From assembly GCA_964619955.1 (NCBI GenBank), contig CAZUJF010000004.1, positions 180,779 through 244,778 of the forward strand: a stretch of 64,000 nucleotides of DNA. Direction: 5' to 3'. This document shows, piece after piece, positions 50,138 to 58,216 of this stretch (positions within the stretch are counted from its first letter, which is position 1; each line of letters starts with the position of its first letter). The position numbers were made by a program, and so were the translations under genes. The stretch is from JACQFK01 sp964619955. Its GTDB lineage: Bacteria > Planctomycetota > MHYJ01 > JACPRB01. The notes under the pieces are model-generated. The model was not told the origin of the DNA. It did not search any database and saw only the letters and a list, made by a program, of their open reading frames with translations.

Positions 50138-52795
50138 CTACTTCTTCTTCTCGAGCTTGCGCGCCACCTTCTGGACGATGAAGGCCTCCAGGATGTCGTT
50201 CTTGCGGATGTCGTCGTGCTTCACCAGCCGGATGCCGCACTCGTAGCCCTCGGCGACTTCCTTCACGTCGTCCTTGAAGCGCTTGAGGCTCTCGACCTTC
50301 CCGGTGTGCACGACCTTGCCGTCCCGGATGATCCGGACCTGGCTCTGCCGCTCGAATTTGCCGTCGATCATCATGCAGCCGGCGATGGCGCCCACGCGGG
50401 AGATCCGGAAGACCTCCTTGACGACGGCATGCCCCTGTTTCTGCTCCACCAGCTCCGGTTCGAGCAGGCCCTCGAGGGCGGCCTGCATCTCCTCGATGAC
50501 CTGGTAGATGACCGTGTAGTTCTTGATCTCGACGCCGCGCACGCGCGCCAGCTCGGCCGCGCGGTCCTCGGTCTCCACGTGGAAGCCGATGACGATCGCG
50601 TCCGAGGCGTCCGCCAGCAGGATGTCGCTCTCCGACACCGCGCCCACGCTGCAGTGCAGGATGCGGAGCTTGACCTCCTCGGTGGACAGGCCCGGCAGGG
50701 CCTCCTTGAGCACCTCGAGGGAGCCCTTCACGTCGGTCTTGAGGACGACGCGGACCTCCTTCAGGTTGCCGCTTTCGATCTTCTTGAAAAGCCCTTCCAT
50801 GGTGACGTGCTGCCGTTCGAGCAGCGACGCCTCGCGGGCCTTCTGCTGGCGCGACTCCGCCACTTCCTTCGCCTGGCTCACGTCCTCCACGACGTGGAAG
50901 ATGTCGCCGGCGTCGGGCACTTCGACGAGGCCCGTCAGCTCCACCGGCGTCGAGGGGCCGGCGCTGTCGACCGTGCGGCCCAGGTCGTTGTGCATGGCGC
51001 GGACGCGGCCGTAGCCGCTGCCGGCGAGCAGCACGTCGCCGCGTTTGAGCGTCCCGTTCTGGACGAGGATGTGCGCCACGACGCCGCGGTCGTCCGTCTT
51101 CTTCGCCTCGAGCACGACGCCCGTGGCCGCGCGCTTGGGGTTGGCCTTGAGCTCGAGCAGCTCCGCCTCGAGGGCGAGCATCTCGAGCAGGTGCTCGACG
51201 CCCTGGCCCGTGAGCGCGGAGACCTCGCAGCACACCGTGGTGCCGCCCCAGTCCTCCGGCTGCAGCCCGAGCGCCGCGAGCTGGCCCTTGACCTTCATCG
51301 GGTTGGCCGAGGGCTTGTCGATCTTGTTGAGCGCGACGATGACCTTCACCCCGGCGGCCTTGGCGTGGTTGATCGCCTCCTCCGTCTGGGGCATGACGCC
51401 GTCGGCGGCGTCCACCACGATGACGACGACGTCCGTCGCCTTCGCGCCGCGCGCGCGCATGTTCGTGAACGCCTCGTGGCCCGGGGTGTCGAGGAAGACC
51501 ACCGAGCGGCCGTCCTTCACCGCGATCTTGTACGCGCCGATGTGCTGGGTGATGCCGCCCGACTCGCCCGCGGCGACCGTGGTGTTGCGGATCTTGTCGA
51601 GCAGCGAGGTCTTGCCGTGGTCGACGTGGCCCATGAACGTCACCACCGGGGAGCGCAGCACGAGGTCCTTCGGGTCGTCCTTGACGCCCGCGGTCTCGTG
51701 GACCTTGTCCTCCTCGGTCTTGCGCTTGACGACGGTGATGTCGCGCTTGAATTCGACGGCCATCAGTTCGACCATGGTCTGGTCCAGGCTGGCGTTCTGG
51801 CTCGTGATGAGGGCGCCCTGGTCCATCAGCTTCTTGATGACCTGGTTGACCTTGATGCCCGTCTCCTCGCAGAAGTTCTTGATGCTGATGGGGACCGCGA
51901 CCTCGATCTTGCGGTCCGCGATCGCGGGCACCACCGGCCGCGGCGCGGACGGCTTCTGCGGATGCGAGTGCGCGGTGCGGTGCGAGGGGTGCGGGGTGAA
52001 GCGGCCGCCGAAGGGCGGACGGGGCCCCAGCGGGGGACGGGGCGGCTGCACGGGCGGCTGCCCGGGGCGCGCGCCGGCCACGAAGCTGCCGGGGCGGCCC
52101 GGCGCATGGGAGACCGGCCCCGAAGGCGCCGCGGCCTTGGCCACCGGCTTGACGTGACGCTTGTCCTTGGACTCGTCGGCCTGCGTGTCGCGGGTGAAGA
52201 CCTCGATCTCGATCGGGCGCATCGCGTGGAGTTCCTTCGCCGCGCCGATGACCTTGTCGACGTCGATGAGGGGCTTGGCGACCTCCTGCTTGATGGCCTC
52301 CTGCTCCTCCTTGGAGAGGCCCAGGTGCTTCGGCGCGGTGCCCGGGGCCGCCTTGGCGGCGTCCGTCGCGCCCAGGCGGAACTCCTGGACGACCTTGGAT
52401 TTCTTGCCGGAGGCCTTGGCCGGGGCGGCGGGCGCCTTGCCTTCGTCCTTCTTCGCGGCGGCGGGGGCGGCGCCCTCGGGGGCGGGCTCCTTCTTCTTGA
52501 CCGCGCGCTTGGGCTTCGCCTCGCCCTCCACGACGGGCTTCTTCTCGGGTTTCGGCTCGTTCGCCTTCGCGGCGGCGCGGGCGGACTCCTCGGCCACGGC
52601 GCGGGCGTAGACTTCCATCAGGGCCGGCGAGGTCGAGAGCTTGGAACGATGGGGCACCTGCGCGCGGACCGCGGCGGCCATGCGGGCGTCGACGGAGGCC
52701 TTGGCGTCCTCCACCTTGATGCCCTTGGCCTTCGCCAGCTCGACGAGTTCGGCGGCCTTGTAGCCCAGTTCCTTGGCGAGTTCGCTAACCCTCAT
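50138..52795 (-). CDS. infB: translation initiation factor IF-2
   Basis: IF-2 delivers fMet-tRNA to the 30S subunit. The 885-residue protein has an N-terminal IF2_N helical motif (VSELAKELGYKAAELVELAKAKGI), a long Lys/Ala/Pro-rich linker with a Pro/Gly/Arg part, then the GTPase: G1 GHVDHGKT, G2 GITQHIGAY, G3 DTPGHEAF, G4 NKID and G5 SALTGQG. Domains II-IV follow (DVLLAGSGYGRVRAM, GSLEVLKEALPGL, the C-terminal CGIRLVKHDDI). It starts at ATG 52795, overlapping the nusA stop by 4 bases. Confidence 0.97.
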   Translation of the reverse strand: MRVSELAKELGYKAAELVELAKAKGIKVEDAKASVDARMAAAVRAQVPHRSKLSTSPALMEVYARAVAEESARAAAKANEPKPEKKPVVEGEAKPKRAVKKKEPAPEGAAPAAAKKDEGKAPAAPAKASGKKSKVVQEFRLGATDAAKAAPGTAPKHLGLSKEEQEAIKQEVAKPLIDVDKVIGAAKELHAMRPIEIEVFTRDTQADESKDKRHVKPVAKAAAPSGPVSHAPGRPGSFVAGARPGQPPVQPPRPPLGPRPPFGGRFTPHPSHRTAHSHPQKPSAPRPVVPAIADRKIEVAVPISIKNFCEETGIKVNQVIKKLMDQGALITSQNASLDQTMVELMAVEFKRDITVVKRKTEEDKVHETAGVKDDPKDLVLRSPVVTFMGHVDHGKTSLLDKIRNTTVAAGESGGITQHIGAYKIAVKDGRSVVFLDTPGHEAFTNMRARGAKATDVVVIVVDAADGVMPQTEEAINHAKAAGVKVIVALNKIDKPSANPMKVKGQLAALGLQPEDWGGTTVCCEVSALTGQGVEHLLEMLALEAELLELKANPKRAATGVVLEAKKTDDRGVVAHILVQNGTLKRGDVLLAGSGYGRVRAMHNDLGRTVDSAGPSTPVELTGLVEVPDAGDIFHVVEDVSQAKEVAESRQQKAREASLLERQHVTMEGLFKKIESGNLKEVRVVLKTDVKGSLEVLKEALPGLSTEEVKLRILHCSVGAVSESDILLADASDAIVIGFHVETEDRAAELARVRGVEIKNYTVIYQVIEEMQAALEGLLEPELVEQKQGHAVVKEVFRISRVGAIAGCMMIDGKFERQSQVRIIRDGKVVHTGKVESLKRFKDDVKEVAEGYECGIRLVKHDDIRKNDILEAFIVQKVARKLEKKK

Positions 52796-53847
52796 GCCTT
52801 CTTCTCTTCCTGCGGGGGCGTCGCCGGGGTCTCCGACTCAAGCGCGGGGGGTTCCACGGGAACCTCCACGGCATCGCCCTCCTGGGCCGTAACCGGTTCG
52901 GAGCCGGGCTCCGCGCCCAGCTCAAAGATGTCGATTTCCCAGCCGGCGAGCTTGGAGGCCAGCCGGACGTTCCGGCCGCCCTTCCCGATCGCCTGCGAGA
53001 GCTGGTCCTTCTGCACGTAGACCGTCGCCCGGTGCGCGGCCTCGTCCAGCGTCAGTTCGGTGATCTCCGCCGGCTTCAGCGAGTTCCGGATCAGGTCGAT
53101 CGGGACCTCGCTCCAGCGGACGATGTCGACGTTTTCGCCGTTGAGCTCGTCCACGACGTTCCGGATGCGGCTGCCGCGGACGCCCACGCAGGCGCCCAGG
53201 CAGTCCACCCGCTCGTTCGTCGAGTGCACGGTGATCTTGGTCCGGTAGCCCGGCTCGCGGGCGATCCCCTTGATCACCACCGTGCCGTCGGCGATCTCCG
53301 GGACCTCGAGCTCGAAGAGCCGCCGCACGAAGTCCTCGTGCGCGCGGGAGACGAAGATGCGGATCCGCGTGCCGCGCCGTTCCACCTCGGAGACGTAGGC
53401 GCGCAGATGGTCGCCGATCCGGTAGCTCTCGCCGGGGACCTGGTCCCCCTTGAGCATCGTGGCCTCGGCCTTTTCGCCGATCTTGAGGATCAGGTTGGGC
53501 CCCTCGAAGCGGTTGACCGTCCCCCCCGCGATGTCGCCCTTCTTGTGGGCGAATTCGCTGAAGACGCTCTCGCTTTCGACCTCCCGGAGCTTCTGGACGA
53601 AGAGCTGCCGGGCCGCCTGGAAGGCGATCCGGCCGAGGGTCGAGGTGTTGATCTCGGTTTCGCCGTCGAACGCCGAAATCTCGCCCTTTTCGCGGTCGAT
53701 CCGCACGACCGGGGCCTCTTTCGTGTTCAAATGCTTCTTGGCCGCCAGGGCGAGCGCCTGCTCGAGGGACTCGAAGATGAGTTCCTTGTCGATCCCCTTC
53801 TCGCGATGGAGAGCGTCCACGATTCTCAGAACTTCGGGCCCGTTCAT
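52792..53847 (-). CDS. nusA: transcription termination/antitermination factor NusA
   Basis: NusA binds RNA polymerase and controls pausing and termination. The 351-residue protein has the N-terminal polymerase-binding domain, an S1 domain (about 130-200), and two KH domains with GVRGSRIRNVVDELNGENVDIV and QAIGKGGRNVRLASKLAGWEID. It ends in an acidic stretch and lacks the C-terminal helical repeats of E. coli NusA, as in many bacteria. A GGAAGGAAAGC site precedes ATG 53847. No rimP gene precedes it, although rimP-nusA is a nearly universal pair. Confidence 0.95.
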   Translation of the reverse strand: MNGPEVLRIVDALHREKGIDKELIFESLEQALALAAKKHLNTKEAPVVRIDREKGEISAFDGETEINTSTLGRIAFQAARQLFVQKLREVESESVFSEFAHKKGDIAGGTVNRFEGPNLILKIGEKAEATMLKGDQVPGESYRIGDHLRAYVSEVERRGTRIRIFVSRAHEDFVRRLFELEVPEIADGTVVIKGIAREPGYRTKITVHSTNERVDCLGACVGVRGSRIRNVVDELNGENVDIVRWSEVPIDLIRNSLKPAEITELTLDEAAHRATVYVQKDQLSQAIGKGGRNVRLASKLAGWEIDIFELGAEPGSEPVTAQEGDAVEVPVEPPALESETPATPPQEEKKA

Positions 53848-53882
53848 GCTTTCCTTCCTGTGTCGGAGGCCGCCGACGGGAT

Positions 53883-53908
53883 AAAAAAAAGTGGGTTGAG
53901 CCCACTTT
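53883..53908 (-). terminator. attenuator-like intrinsic terminator in the nusA leader (rimP-leader type)
   Basis: On the minus strand AAAGTGGG (53908-53901), loop CTCAA and CCCACTTT (53895-53888) form an 8-bp stem that runs into a T tract ending at 53883. The hairpin is 36 bases upstream of the nusA start and about 45 bases after the predicted transcription start, so it lies inside the leader and would end transcription before nusA unless overridden. From memory, very similar GTGGGCT hairpins are found in the leaders of rimP-nusA-infB operons of other bacteria. Confidence 0.8.
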
Positions 53909-53960
53909 CGAACATCCGTCGTGACGGTGGTGCTGGTTCGGCTCCCTTACATTGTGCAGC

Positions 53961-53990
53961 ATCTTAGCGTCGCCCCCTGCTGAAAGTCAA
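53961..53990 (-). promoter_or_regulatory. sigma-70-type promoter of the nusA operon
   Basis: On the minus strand TTGACT (53990-53985) and TAAGAT (53966-53961) are separated by 18 bases. The transcription start would be near 53954, giving a leader of about 107 bases with the terminator hairpin inside it. Confidence 0.6.
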
Positions 53991-54033
53991 GCGGGGACTC
54001 CGGCGCGGGAGGCCTTCCGGAGCGCCGCGCCGC

Positions 54034-54061
54034 TTGTCTTCCCCCCGCGCTTTGCTATAAT
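54034..54061 (+). promoter_or_regulatory. sigma-70-type promoter of the small membrane protein-purF-purM operon
   Basis: TTGTCT (54034-54039), a 16-base spacer and a perfect TATAAT (54056-54061). The TTG start codon at 54070 follows after 8 bases, so the transcript should begin at or next to it. Confidence 0.6.
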
Positions 54062-54069
54062 CCGCCGCG

Positions 54070-54399
54070 TTGCGGTTCCGGACGCTGGTGTTGTCCCTGG
54101 TCCCCGGCGTGGCCCATATCCATCTGGGAAGGCCGGGCCGCGGGGTGGCTTATTTCCTCCTGTTCGCGGTGAGCCTGAATTCGGCCCTCATGGCCTCCCT
54201 CCTTCTCCCCGGGTCCCAGTTCCGCCTCGGCTGCGCCCTCGCCACCGGGGGCTTCTGGCTGCTGGCCTTCTATGACGCGATGAGGATCGCCGGCCGCGGC
54301 GCCGCCGCCCGGCGGGCCGCCGCGCTCGCCGCCGCCATGGCGGGCGACGACGAGGCGAGGAAAGTCACCCGTCGCGCGGAGACCTCCGGACATGTCTGA
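54070..54399 (+). CDS. small membrane protein
   Basis: The protein (109 residues from TTG 54070) has two hydrophobic segments, about residues 27-45 (GVAYFLLFAVSLNSALMAS) and 55-70 (CALATGGFWLLAFYDA). An N-terminal VPGVAHIHLGRPGRG motif recalls small TM2/DUF5683-like proteins. An Ala/Arg-rich tail follows. A later in-frame GTG at 54088 is an alternative start. It overlaps purF by 8 bases, so it is cotranscribed with purine genes, but no functional tie is evident. Confidence 0.6.
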   Translation: MRFRTLVLSLVPGVAHIHLGRPGRGVAYFLLFAVSLNSALMASLLLPGSQFRLGCALATGGFWLLAFYDAMRIAGRGAAARRAAALAAAMAGDDEARKVTRRAETSGHV

Positions 54400-55798
54400 C
54401 GCCCGTGAGAAGTGCGGCCTCTTCGGCATCTTCGGCTCCGCCGACGCCGCCCAGATGACCTACACCGGCCTCTTCGCCCAGCAGCACCGCGGGCAGGAGT
54501 CCGCCGGCATAGTCACCATCCAGGACGGCAAGCTCGTCAGCCACAAGGGCATGGGCCTCGTCTCCGACGTCTTCACCCGGGACCGGCTCTCCGCCCTGAA
54601 GTCCCACGCCGCCATCGGCCACGTGCGCTATTCCACGACGGGCTCCTCCAACCCGGAGAACGCCCAGCCGCTCGTCGCCCTCTCCTCCCTGTGCATGATC
54701 GCCGTGGCCCACAACGGCAACCTCGTCAACTCCCACACGCTGCGCAAGGAGATCGAGGCCCAGGGCCAGTTCTTCCCCGTCTTCCACACCACGACCGACA
54801 CCGAGATCATCCTCTACCTCGTGGCCCGCTCCGCGAACCTCGAAAAGGGGCTCAAGCAGGCCATGAACATGATCAAGGGCGCCTTCTCGCTGCTCTTCCT
54901 GACCCCCACGGAGCTCATCGCGGTGCGCGACCCCCAGGGCTTCCGCCCGCTCGTGCTCGGCAAGAAGGGCAGCGCCTGGTGCGTCGCCTCGGAGACCTGC
55001 GCCTTCGACCTCCAGAAGATCGAGTACCAGCGCGACATCGAGCCCGGCGAGATCGTCATCATCGACAAGAACGGCCCGCGCTCGGAGCGCTTCCTCCCCA
55101 AGAAGGAATGCAAGCCCGCCCACTGCATCTTCGAGCACGTCTACTTCGCCCGTCCCGACAGCCGGGTCCACGGGGACCTCGTCCAGGGCGTCCGCCACCG
55201 CCTCGGCCAGCAGCTCGCGCGCGAGCACCCCGTGGAGGCGGACTTCGTCACGCCCATCCCCGACAGCGGCGTCTACCCCGCCCAGGGCTACGCCGAGCAG
55301 GCGAAGATCCCCTACAAGCAGGCCTACGTCCGCAACCACTACGTCGGCCGGACCTTCATCCAGCCCTCCCAGGACCAGCGCGCCTCCAACGTCGACATCA
55401 AGCTCGCCGTCATCCCCGACATGGTGCGCGGCAAACGCGTGATCGTCATCGACGACTCCGTCATCCGCGGCACCACCTCCCGCTCGCGCATCCGGCACCT
55501 CCGCGACGCGGGCGCAAAGGAGGTGCACCTCCGCGTGTCCTGCCCGCCGACGCGGAACCCCTGCTACTACGGGATCGACTTCCCGGACCCCAAGGAGCTC
55601 GTCGCCTCGAACCACACCGTCGAGGAGATCCGCAAGCACATCGGCGTCGACACGCTGGGCTACCTCAGCATCGCGGGCATGCTCTCCGCCGTGAGCAACC
55701 CCGCGGACCACTACTGCACGGCCTGCTGGAGCGGGACCTACCCGGTCGCGCCCGTGGACACCATGGTCAAGGGAATGCACGAGAAAGGCTGCGGATAA
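54392..55798 (+). CDS. purF: amidophosphoribosyltransferase (PurF)
   Basis: PurF makes 5-phosphoribosylamine from PRPP and glutamine, the first step of purine synthesis. The 468-residue protein has a seven-residue propeptide (MSDAREK) before Cys8, the nucleophile of the glutaminase domain (CGLFGIFG), then QQHRGQESAGI, GHVRYSTTG and HNGNLVN. In the second half RVIVIDDSVIRGTTSRSRI is the PRPP-binding loop. Cysteines near the end (CPPTRNPCYYGIDFP and CTACWSG) may hold an Fe-S cluster, as in the Bacillus type. Confidence 0.97.
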   Translation: MSDAREKCGLFGIFGSADAAQMTYTGLFAQQHRGQESAGIVTIQDGKLVSHKGMGLVSDVFTRDRLSALKSHAAIGHVRYSTTGSSNPENAQPLVALSSLCMIAVAHNGNLVNSHTLRKEIEAQGQFFPVFHTTTDTEIILYLVARSANLEKGLKQAMNMIKGAFSLLFLTPTELIAVRDPQGFRPLVLGKKGSAWCVASETCAFDLQKIEYQRDIEPGEIVIIDKNGPRSERFLPKKECKPAHCIFEHVYFARPDSRVHGDLVQGVRHRLGQQLAREHPVEADFVTPIPDSGVYPAQGYAEQAKIPYKQAYVRNHYVGRTFIQPSQDQRASNVDIKLAVIPDMVRGKRVIVIDDSVIRGTTSRSRIRHLRDAGAKEVHLRVSCPPTRNPCYYGIDFPDPKELVASNHTVEEIRKHIGVDTLGYLSIAGMLSAVSNPADHYCTACWSGTYPVAPVDTMVKGMHEKGCG

Positions 55799-55804
55799 AC
55801 CATC

Positions 55805-56833
55805 ATGCCGCTCACCTACGTGGACGCCGGGGTCGACCAGACCAAGAAGGACAAGGTCATCGACCGCATCCTCCAGATGATCCGCCGCACCTACGACCGC
55901 GGCGTCGTCGACCTCCCCTGGGGCTTCGCGGGCCTCTATTCGCTCGTGAACTCGGACCTCTTCAAGAAGCCGATGAAGCACCCCGTGCTCGTCGCCTGCA
56001 CCGACGGGGTCGGCACCAAGCTCAAGCTGGCGCGCCTGCTGGGCAAACACGACACCGTCGGCATCGACCTCGTCGCGATGAGCGTCAACGACCTCGTCGT
56101 CACGGGGGCCCGGCCGCTCTTCTTCCTCGACTACATCGCGATGGGCAGGGTCGACCGCCGCGTGCTCCTGGAACTGGTCAAGGGCATCGTCGCCGGCTGC
56201 CGGGAATCGCAGTGCGCCCTGCTCGGCGGCGAGACCGCCGAGATGCCCGGCCATTACGACCAGGGCGACTACGACCTCGCGGGCTTCTGCGTCGGGATCG
56301 TGGACAAGCCGGACATCATCGACGGCTCGCGCGTGCGCGCCGGCGACGACGTGATCGCCCTGCCCTCCAGCGGCCTGCACTCGAACGGCTACTCCCTCGC
56401 GCGCAAGATCGTCGAGAAGGCGGATCTCCGCGCGAGGTTCGGCGGCTCCACGCTGGGCCGCACGCTGCTCGCCCCGACGCGCCTCTACGCGCGCCCCGTC
56501 AAGGCCCTCCTCCTGAAGCACCGCGTGAAGGCCATGGCGAACATCACCGGCGGCGGCATGGTCGAGAACATCCCGCGCGTGATCCCCAAGGGGCTGGCCG
56601 TGGAGATCCGCGAGGGCTCCTGGAGCATCCCGCCGATCTTCGCGTTCCTGCAGAAGCGGGGCGACGTGCCGCGGGAGGAGATGTACCGCGTCTTCAACAT
56701 GGGCGTCGGGATGGTCGTGGTCAGCGCCCCGAAGGAAACCGCCTCGGTGCTGCGGACGCTCGCCCGCGCCGGGGAGAAGCCGCGGGTGATCGGACGCGTC
56801 GTCCGCGGCGACCGGGAAGTCCGCATCCTCTGA
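55805..56833 (+). CDS. purM: phosphoribosylformylglycinamidine cyclo-ligase (PurM)
   Basis: PurM closes the imidazole ring to give aminoimidazole ribonucleotide. The 342-residue enzyme shows YVDAGVDQTKKDKVIDRI, VACTDGVGTKLKLA, GIDLVAMSVNDLVVTGARPLFFLDYIA, CALLGGETAEMPGHY, GLHSNGYSLAR and ITGGGMVENIPRV. It lies 6 bases after purF. A GGGGG-CTT-CCCCC hairpin (56834-56846) follows the stop, without a T-run. No other pur genes are in the window. Confidence 0.97.
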   Translation: MPLTYVDAGVDQTKKDKVIDRILQMIRRTYDRGVVDLPWGFAGLYSLVNSDLFKKPMKHPVLVACTDGVGTKLKLARLLGKHDTVGIDLVAMSVNDLVVTGARPLFFLDYIAMGRVDRRVLLELVKGIVAGCRESQCALLGGETAEMPGHYDQGDYDLAGFCVGIVDKPDIIDGSRVRAGDDVIALPSSGLHSNGYSLARKIVEKADLRARFGGSTLGRTLLAPTRLYARPVKALLLKHRVKAMANITGGGMVENIPRVIPKGLAVEIREGSWSIPPIFAFLQKRGDVPREEMYRVFNMGVGMVVVSAPKETASVLRTLARAGEKPRVIGRVVRGDREVRIL

Positions 56834-56862
56834 GGGGGCTTCCCCCTGGCGGACCCGGCCCG

Positions 56863-56868
56863 TATAAT
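56863..56868 (+). promoter_or_regulatory. -10 box (TATAAT) of the lipoprotein-cobW operon
   Basis: A perfect TATAAT lies 63 bases before ATG 56932, in the gap after purM. This gives a leader of about 57 bases with a CGGAGGTGA ribosome site. The -35 region is GC-rich and not clear. Confidence 0.45.
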
Positions 56869-56931
56869 CCCCGGCCTGGTGCAGGGTTCCCGCCCGGCGC
56901 CTGCGTCCCGATACTCGGAGGTGAGCCCCGC

Positions 56932-57870
56932 ATGAACCGTCCGCTGATGTCACTCGCCCTGCTGGCCGCGGCCGGCTGCGCGCCGTTCGCGTCGACCCAG
57001 GAACTCCAGGAGGTCTCCGACCGCGTCGACAAGTTCAACGCGCAGACCGCCCAGAAGAACGACATGCAGGCGCTGCTCTACGAAGAGGTCGTCAAGCAGA
57101 ACAAGTCGCTCACCGAGAAGATGCTCCAGACCGAGTCCCTCACGAAGGCCCTGGAGGACAGCGTGCGCCGCCTCGAGGACCAGATCAAGACGCTCGTCGC
57201 CCAGGCCGAGGCCCAGAGCCGCTCCGGCACCCCCCCGGCCGCCGTCCCGGGCGGCGCCGCGAACCCCGAGCCCGTCAAGGCGCAGCTCAAGCTCGAGGAC
57301 ATCCTCCGCGAGATCGAGGTGACGCTCTCCGAGCTGCGCAACGGTAAACTCAAGCCCGACGAGGCCGCCGCCCGGCTCCGCATCCATGCGGCCCACGCGG
57401 CCCCCAAGGTCGTCGGCGAGATCCGGGATCATTTCGCGAACCTCGACTACGCCCAGCAGCTCGAGGGCATCCTCGCCCGCCTCCCGGCCGCCGAGCTCAA
57501 GGTGCCCCTCCAGCATGCGCTCCAGCAGCGCGCCACCCGCGAGTCCGGGGTGCGCGTCGTGGGCGCCGTGGGCGACAAGGAGCTCTCCAGGATCCTGGAG
57601 GCGCTTGTCGCCGACCCCGACGAGGATTTCCGCCTCGCCGTGGGCGAATCCCTCGTGAAGTGCCGCAATTCGGCGGGCCTCCCGCTGCTCGTGGGCTCCC
57701 TCAAGAGCGCGCAGGGCGCCACCCGCCTCATCGCGATCAGCGCCCTCAAGAAGGTCAACCGCGGCGAGGACCTCGGCTTCCGCGCCCAGGCGCCCCTGGC
57801 TCAGAACGCCGCCGCCCTCAAGGCCTGGGACGAGTGGCTCGAGAAGTTCGGCAAGGCCCTCTTCGAATAG
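56932..57870 (+). CDS. lipoprotein with coiled coil and HEAT-like C-terminal region
   Basis: The 312-residue product has a lipoprotein signal (LLAAAGC, Cys16). A coiled coil of about 60 residues follows (TQELQEVSDRVDKF to RRLEDQIKTLVAQAEAQ), then a Pro/Gly linker and a helical region from about 125 with HEAT-like repeats (LEALVADPDEDFRLAVGESLV, GLPLLVGSLKSAQGATRLIAI). It would sit in the periplasm attached to a membrane. It is followed after 10 bases by the small gene ahead of the CobW-type GTPase. I do not recognise a named family. Confidence 0.7.
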   Translation: MNRPLMSLALLAAAGCAPFASTQELQEVSDRVDKFNAQTAQKNDMQALLYEEVVKQNKSLTEKMLQTESLTKALEDSVRRLEDQIKTLVAQAEAQSRSGTPPAAVPGGAANPEPVKAQLKLEDILREIEVTLSELRNGKLKPDEAAARLRIHAAHAAPKVVGEIRDHFANLDYAQQLEGILARLPAAELKVPLQHALQQRATRESGVRVVGAVGDKELSRILEALVADPDEDFRLAVGESLVKCRNSAGLPLLVGSLKSAQGATRLIAISALKKVNRGEDLGFRAQAPLAQNAAALKAWDEWLEKFGKALFE

Positions 57871-57880
57871 GCCCGGAACG

Positions 57881-58216
57881 ATGGCGGAACCCTTCAGTTT
57901 CGAGTTCGACCTCTTCGGCGAGGGGAAGAAGGACCGCTCGCTCACCGGCCAGATCAAGGAGTGGGTCCGCGCCCACCTCAAGCTCGACGCCGCGGTCACC
58001 GTCCTCGTCGCCGAGATCTACTGCGACATGCCCGGCTGCGCCCCCGTCGAAACCCACGTCGCCGTGCTGCGCGACACCACCCGCGACCAGTACCGCATCC
58101 TGCGGCCGATGAAGGAAGTCATCAAACAGGACATCCCGCGCATGATCCCCAATCCCGAGGGGCACGGCGCGCGCATCGACGTCGACAAGCTCGGAGAAGG
58201 GACGAAGTGGGCGTGA
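57881..58216 (+). CDS. small protein upstream of a CobW-type GTPase
   Basis: The 111-residue protein contains VTVLVAEIYCDMPGCAPVETHVAVLRD, with a Cys-x4-Cys-x-P-V-E-T motif that could bind metal, and a C-terminal RPMKEVIKQDIPRM. I recall similar proteins with a CxxxGCPPVET-like motif next to COG0523 GTPases, but cannot check this. Its stop overlaps the GTPase start (GTGA), so the two should be made together, which suggests a client or partner of that metal chaperone. Confidence 0.7.
   Translation: MAEPFSFEFDLFGEGKKDRSLTGQIKEWVRAHLKLDAAVTVLVAEIYCDMPGCAPVETHVAVLRDTTRDQYRILRPMKEVIKQDIPRMIPNPEGHGARIDVDKLGEGTKWA

Noticed and set aside
54365..56953. A long minus-strand open frame opposite purF and purM
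   Set aside because: purF and purM are unambiguous; the antisense frame is a composition artefact.
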